Made by a program: the position numbers and the translations under genes. The notes under the pieces were generated by a model. It was given only the letters and a program-made list of their open reading frames with translations, was not told the origin of the DNA and did no database searches. A stretch of DNA of 64,000 nucleotides from Halorientalis pallida. Its GTDB lineage: Archaea; Halobacteriota; Halobacteria; Halobacteriales; Haloarculaceae. The stretch covers positions 563,001 through 627,000 of the forward strand of contig NZ_RDFA01000002.1 in the NCBI RefSeq assembly GCF_004118325.1. The letters are read 5' to 3'. Of the stretch, positions 60,620-64,000 are shown one piece after another; positions within the stretch are counted from its first letter, which is position 1; each line of letters opens with the position of its first letter.

Positions 60620-61720
60620 TTACGGACTGGTGCCGTTGCCGGTCGGGAACGAGGTGCCGTTGCTCGGGACGGTCGGTGTGGTGCCAGGCTGGGTCGGGCC
60701 GCCGAAGCCGCCAGTGCCGGTGCCGGCCGACGGGCCCGCGGCTTCCGGGGCGCCGGGTTCCTTGTCGCCGTTGACGAGGAACTCGGCGAGGTTGGTGAGG
60801 AAGGCCTCGTTGTCGGCGACGGTCGCGCTGGCCGGTTCGAGGAAGTTCGTGTCGCCGATAGTGACGACGTTACCGGTCTGTGCGGCGACCGTGTAGGTCC
60901 CGCCACGGCGGGTAGAGGAGAGCTGTGCGTCCTGGCTCTCGACGACCGCCGTGCCCTCACTGCTCGTCGCCAGCGGTGTGGCGTCGTCGAGGACGATGCG
61001 GTCGACGCCCTCGGTGAGCGAGCTATCGCCGCTGGGCTGGGCGTAGAGCCGCTGGAAGTTGTTGGCGTTGTCCGTCATGTCGAACAGGTAGCCCGCGCCG
61101 AAGGAGACGCCGAAGTTCGCGGCGAGGTTCGTCGGCTGGCCGGGCGTGACGGTGCTGCCGGTCGACGTGCCGAGGGGGTTGGGGATCGAGACGGACTGGC
61201 CACCGGTCGAGGGGTCGACCGGATCGGCCAGCAGGAGGACGCGGCCGCCGGCCTCGGCGAAGGCGTCGAGCCCGTTGATCTCGCCGGTCGTGTAGCTGCT
61301 GGCGGGGTTGGCGACGACGAAGGCGTCGGCCGAGCGCAGCGTGGCGTTCAGGCCCGACGAGCCACTGGAGAGGCCGCCGGAGAAGCCGCCGCTGCCGCCG
61401 GTGCCGCCGGTGTAGAACCGCACGTCGTGGCCGTCCCGGACCAGGGCGTCGACGAACGGCTGCATCTCGCTCTCGCTGAGTGCGTTGCCGTGGCTCTTGT
61501 CGATGACGACGGTCTTGGTCCCGTCGCCGTCGGGTGCGCCGACGCTGCCGTCGTCGTCGACGGCTGTCGGGAGCAACTGGTCGTCGTAGGCTGGTGCGTC
61601 GACGCTGCCGTCGGTCGACGGGTTCGACAGGAGTGTGCCGGTGGCGACCGTAGCAGCCACGATCACCACGACGACGACCGCGAACACGCCGATGCCTTTC
61701 AACAGATCAGTTCGTGCCAT
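60620..61720 (-). CDS. DUF4350-like extracytoplasmic protein
   Basis: A 366-residue protein anchored by one N-terminal helix (LKGIGVFAVVVVVIVAATVA). The outside part has the DUF4350/GATase-like core: TVVIDKSHGNALSESEM, ADAFVVANPASSYTTGEING and GGRVLLLADPVDP. A Gly/Pro/Thr-rich tail (from about residue 325) ends the protein. Its start overlaps the S49 peptidase stop by 14 bases. It is the last gene of a three-gene operon. Function unknown; the fold may bind a small ligand. Confidence 0.72.
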   Translation of the reverse strand: MARTDLLKGIGVFAVVVVVIVAATVATGTLLSNPSTDGSVDAPAYDDQLLPTAVDDDGSVGAPDGDGTKTVVIDKSHGNALSESEMQPFVDALVRDGHDVRFYTGGTGGSGGFSGGLSSGSSGLNATLRSADAFVVANPASSYTTGEINGLDAFAEAGGRVLLLADPVDPSTGGQSVSIPNPLGTSTGSTVTPGQPTNLAANFGVSFGAGYLFDMTDNANNFQRLYAQPSGDSSLTEGVDRIVLDDATPLATSSEGTAVVESQDAQLSSTRRGGTYTVAAQTGNVVTIGDTNFLEPASATVADNEAFLTNLAEFLVNGDKEPGAPEAAGPSAGTGTGGFGGPTQPGTTPTVPSNGTSFPTGNGTSP

Positions 61721-62594
61721 TGACGGTCACCTCGATCTGGGCCGCAGAGTCGGAGACGTCCAACTGTCCGTGCAACATGAAGTACTGGGTGGTGTCGACG
61801 TCGACGGTCGCGTCGCCGGAGGCGTTCAGGCCGATCTGACTCAGCGGGCTCGCCGTCGGTGACTCCATCCGGACGGTCTCGTAGTCAGAGAGCCCTGCCT
61901 CGTCGGCGGCCGCGCTGATCGCGGCGTCGAGACCGCCGACCTCGTCGGCCAGCCCGAGTTCGGTCCCTCGCGAGCCCGAGTACACCTTGGCGTAGGAGAG
62001 TTCCGACGCCGAGAGGCTGGTGTTGCGCTCCGCGACGACGCTCCCGACGAACGCGCGCCGGAGGGCCTCGACGCGGCGGCGCGCTTCGGCCTGGGTCGCG
62101 GTCGTCGTCTTGTCGGGGCCGGTCGTTATCTGGTTGTCGGGCGCGCCCCGTGGCGGGACGACCGCTCGCACGCCGACGCTGCCGACGGTACTGGCTGGCG
62201 TCACGTAGATGCTGTCGGCCGGTGCGCTGGTGTAGTAGCCGCCGGACAGCGCCGAGCCGGTGACGGCGACCATCACCGGCATATCTTCGCTGGTCTGTTT
62301 CACCGACAGATAGAGCTGTTCGCTGACCGACGCCAGCCCACCACGGCTGTTGACGTCCAGCACGACGGCCTGGATGGAGTCGTTCTGTCGGGCTTCACGC
62401 AGGTCGGCCATCGCCGCCGCGGCGGTGTCGCCGTTGATCGTCCCGTGGACTTCGACGACGGCGACGGTGCCGTCGGGCCCCGTCGACGCGCCCCAGGCGT
62501 AGGGGACCAGGGCCGCACCGACGAGCAGGCCGACGACGCCGAACACGACGACCGGACCCCCGATACGGTCGAGGGGGCCGGAATCGCGGTTCAT
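61707..62594 (-). CDS. S49-family peptidase (SppA-like), membrane-anchored
   Basis: A 295-residue protein with an N-terminal membrane helix (VVVFGVVGLLVGAALVPYAW) and a Clp-like S49 domain. The nucleophile is Ser117 in VTGSALSGGYYTSAPAD. IQAVVLDVNSRGGLASVSEQ and PASTVGSVGVRA are family segments. The usual general-base Lys, expected after the second helix, is hard to place: the segment reads VVAERNTSLSASEL. Family members degrade signal peptides or membrane proteins. It sits between a lipoprotein gene (four-base overlap) and the DUF4350-like gene. Confidence 0.83.
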   Translation of the reverse strand: MNRDSGPLDRIGGPVVVFGVVGLLVGAALVPYAWGASTGPDGTVAVVEVHGTINGDTAAAAMADLREARQNDSIQAVVLDVNSRGGLASVSEQLYLSVKQTSEDMPVMVAVTGSALSGGYYTSAPADSIYVTPASTVGSVGVRAVVPPRGAPDNQITTGPDKTTTATQAEARRRVEALRRAFVGSVVAERNTSLSASELSYAKVYSGSRGTELGLADEVGGLDAAISAAADEAGLSDYETVRMESPTASPLSQIGLNASGDATVDVDTTQYFMLHGQLDVSDSAAQIEVTVNGTN

Positions 62595-63247
62595 GCCGTC
62601 GCACCTCCCGGGGTCGTCCCGGCGTCGGTCGCGGGGACCCCGAGCGAGACGTTCTCGAAGCGGATCGTCTCGTTCACTCGCTGGCCGTCTTCGGTCCAGG
62701 TCGACTCGATCCGTCGGGGGACGACCTGTTTCGCGTCGACCCAGACGCGGCGTTCCGGCTGGGTCGTGGCGGCGTCCTCCGGCGGTGTGATCGAGAAGAC
62801 CGCCGTCGGGCGACCGTCGACTCGCTCGGTGCCCTCGAAGACGACCTCGTTTTCGCGCACGAGGTCGGCGGCGACCGTGCCGAAGTGCGCGCTCGCCTCG
62901 GCGTCGGTCTCGGCGTCACCGGCGAATAGCTTCGCCGAGGGGTTCTCGATCACGGTGACTGTCCCGGCTTTCGGGCCGGTTTCGTACGCGATCCGGAGCG
63001 AGTCTCCTTTGTCGAAGGCGACGCTCGCTCGCGTGGTCTCGGTCTCGTCGTCGACTTCGACCCGCTGGATCATCGTCGCCTGGAACCCGTCCAGCCGTTC
63101 GTATCGTGATTCGACCTGTTCCGCGACGGCGTCCGGGTCGTCGACTTCCGTCCCGGGCGCCCCGAGACAGCCGGCCGTCACGAACACGAGACCGACGACG
63201 CCGAGTACGACGCGGCGCCGGTGTCCGCTCCGCAGTGGTGGTGACAT
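62591..63247 (-). CDS. Tat lipoprotein, LolA/sorting-like
   Basis: A 218-residue lipoprotein. The signal has RRR at residues 10-12 and a haloarchaeal lipobox VFVTAGC, with Cys27 as the lipid anchor. The mature part looks like the LolA/outer-membrane-sorting-like fold: LDGFQATMIQRVEVDDETET, RASVAFDKGDSLRIAYETGP and RRVWVDAKQVVPRRIESTW. In archaea without an outer membrane the role is unknown, perhaps hydrophobic ligand binding. ATG 63247 was chosen because it begins the signal. It is the first gene of the operon with the S49 peptidase. Confidence 0.8.
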   Translation of the reverse strand: MSPPLRSGHRRRVVLGVVGLVFVTAGCLGAPGTEVDDPDAVAEQVESRYERLDGFQATMIQRVEVDDETETTRASVAFDKGDSLRIAYETGPKAGTVTVIENPSAKLFAGDAETDAEASAHFGTVAADLVRENEVVFEGTERVDGRPTAVFSITPPEDAATTQPERRVWVDAKQVVPRRIESTWTEDGQRVNETIRFENVSLGVPATDAGTTPGGATA

Positions 63248-63531
63248 GTTTCGCTTCCGCCTATACACAGGACCCACATGTCCCTCTCGGAGAGTTTCTG
63301 AGTCAGCACACTGGCCACAAGGTTTATACACTATTCTGGGCCGTCAGGCCGTGTCGCGTTCGTGATCTGCGGTCGACGTGGACGTCCCGTCACGGCGACG
63401 GCCGGAGTCGAGCGTGGGGTGACCACCGACCGCCGGGTCTCGGTTCCGGCACGACGTGGACGCGTCGGCCCGTCCGGGTCCGGGTGGTGGGCTGTTTCGA
63501 GCGCGTCGATGGATACGAGGGTATATATTTT
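63248..63531. other. Intergenic region between two divergent units
   Basis: 284 bases with no accepted gene. On the minus side two TATA-like boxes occur: TGTATAGG near 63254-63261 and GTATAAACC near 63321-63329, either of which could drive the lipoprotein operon. On the plus side GTATATATTT (63521-63530) precedes the last gene. An open frame across the region has proline- and arginine-rich translation unlike a haloarchaeal protein. Confidence 0.45.
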
Positions 63532-64000
63532 ATGGCCGTCTTGCGTTACGGTAGTGTGTTCGACTGGAGTTGTCGCCACTGTGAATACAGCGTCAGTGCC
63601 GGGGACAAGCGGACACTGATCGATCAGGTGAAGTCCCACCTCGTGAGAAGTGGGGGTGGCATTCTGGTCTACAATTCGCCCGACCGGGCCGACGAAGGGG
63701 CGGCGTGTACCGACCTCCTCACCGTGCGGGACGTGCCGAACACGGGGGCGCTCTGGATCACGAAGTCCCCTGCCGAGCGCCTCGACCTGTGGCGGCGACA
63801 CGCCGACGGTTGGCCACAGCGGTTGCGGTTGCTCGTTCCGCCGTCCGCGACGGTTCCCGATGACCTGTTCGATCGGTCCGTGATCACCGACGGACCGGCC
63901 GAGGTGACGGAACTGTCGAGTACCTCACTGGAGAAACTGGGGCGACAGATCGCCGACAACACGTCGACACTCGCCGAAGAGTGTCGACACGCTACCGTCT
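63532..64000 (+). CDS. Haloarchaeal protein of unknown function (3' end cut by window)
   Basis: The frame is open from the ATG at 63532 to the window end (156 codons). The translation starts MAVLRYGSVFDWSCRHCEYS. CRHCEYSV is a lone CxxC. The rest shows a nucleotide-binding-like alternation (SGGGILVYNSPD, DVPNTGALWITKSPAERLD, RLRLLVPP), loosely like haloarchaeal DUF7504-type signalling proteins. The TATA-like GTATATATTT ends just before the ATG, so a leaderless transcript could instead begin at the GTG at 63556. Too incomplete to assign. Confidence 0.65.
   Translation, partial: MAVLRYGSVFDWSCRHCEYSVSAGDKRTLIDQVKSHLVRSGGGILVYNSPDRADEGAACTDLLTVRDVPNTGALWITKSPAERLDLWRRHADGWPQRLRLLVPPSATVPDDLFDRSVITDGPAEVTELSSTSLEKLGRQIADNTSTLAEECRHATV

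Noticed and set aside
63362-63619. 85-codon plus-strand frame between the lipoprotein operon and the last gene
   Set aside because: It overlaps the TATA-like box and start of the last gene in another frame, and its product is not haloarchaeal in composition.

Overview
The window is high-GC archaeal chromosome from a halophilic archaeon (class Halobacteria). The deduced proteins are strongly acidic. Many genes have a TATA-like box about 25-35 bases before the start codon, as in leaderless transcripts. Diagnostic genes include an A-type ATP synthase operon, aRF1, Taw1, archaeal CTP-dependent riboflavin kinase, RPA with its COG3390 partner, Tfx, HalOD1, HTH_10/Bat-type regulators and DUF5786. 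Gene content and the repeat style would suit the Haloarcula/Halomicrobium side of the class, but that is an inference. I see no rRNA, CRISPR array, insertion sequence or replication origin.

Layout. 0-9.3 kb: riboflavin kinase (cut by the window edge), a DJ-1/PfpI protein, Taw1, a tandem pair of HTH-annotated paralogues, a Tat-exported alpha/beta hydrolase, ArgS, a 40-residue membrane peptide, MinD and aRF1. 9.3-21.2 kb: a 7TM histidine kinase, then the A-ATPase operon H-I-K-E-C-F-A-B on the minus strand. AtpD is separated from AtpB by an opposite-strand gene for an unusual hydrophobic pentapeptide-repeat protein. 21.3-25.1 kb: a methyltransferase, then a surface-sensing locus (pilin-like protein, exported protein, divergent membrane-anchored winged-helix protein). 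25.2-34.5 kb: EtfBA, zinc alcohol dehydrogenase, prenyl diphosphate synthase, solitary HicB, DUF373, PsiE, an unusual radical SAM protein and a six-TM chemotaxis transducer.

34.5-41.9 kb is accessory-like: a lower-GC histidine kinase, about 600 bases without a convincing gene, and two copies of a structured repeat whose stems covary. Between them sit DUF5786 and two alpha/beta hydrolases, one with its nucleophile serine lost. TRAM, Tfx, SDR and a sugar nucleotidyltransferase follow. 41.9-47.8 kb holds a CPBP protease, a tightly overlapping arsR-arsC-arsM-acr3 operon, RPA3/RPAP3 and a ribbon-helix-helix protein.

47.8-53.7 kb is a signalling island: a 1471-residue multi-PAS/GAF Bat-type regulator diverges from an operon of HalOD1, a 46-residue peptide and a receiver-PAS protein without the phosphoacceptor Asp. 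54.8-58.7 kb holds an acyl-CoA dehydrogenase/SDR pair divergent from a phosphotransferase/ComB-like pair. tRNA-His(GTG) at 59.2 kb is followed by a multi-zinc-finger HNH nuclease. 60.6-63.2 kb is an overlapping lipoprotein, S49 peptidase and DUF4350-like operon.

The most unusual items are the covarying structured repeat, the 13-copy Gly-centred pentapeptide protein inside the ATP synthase locus, and the lipoprotein/S49/DUF4350 operon.
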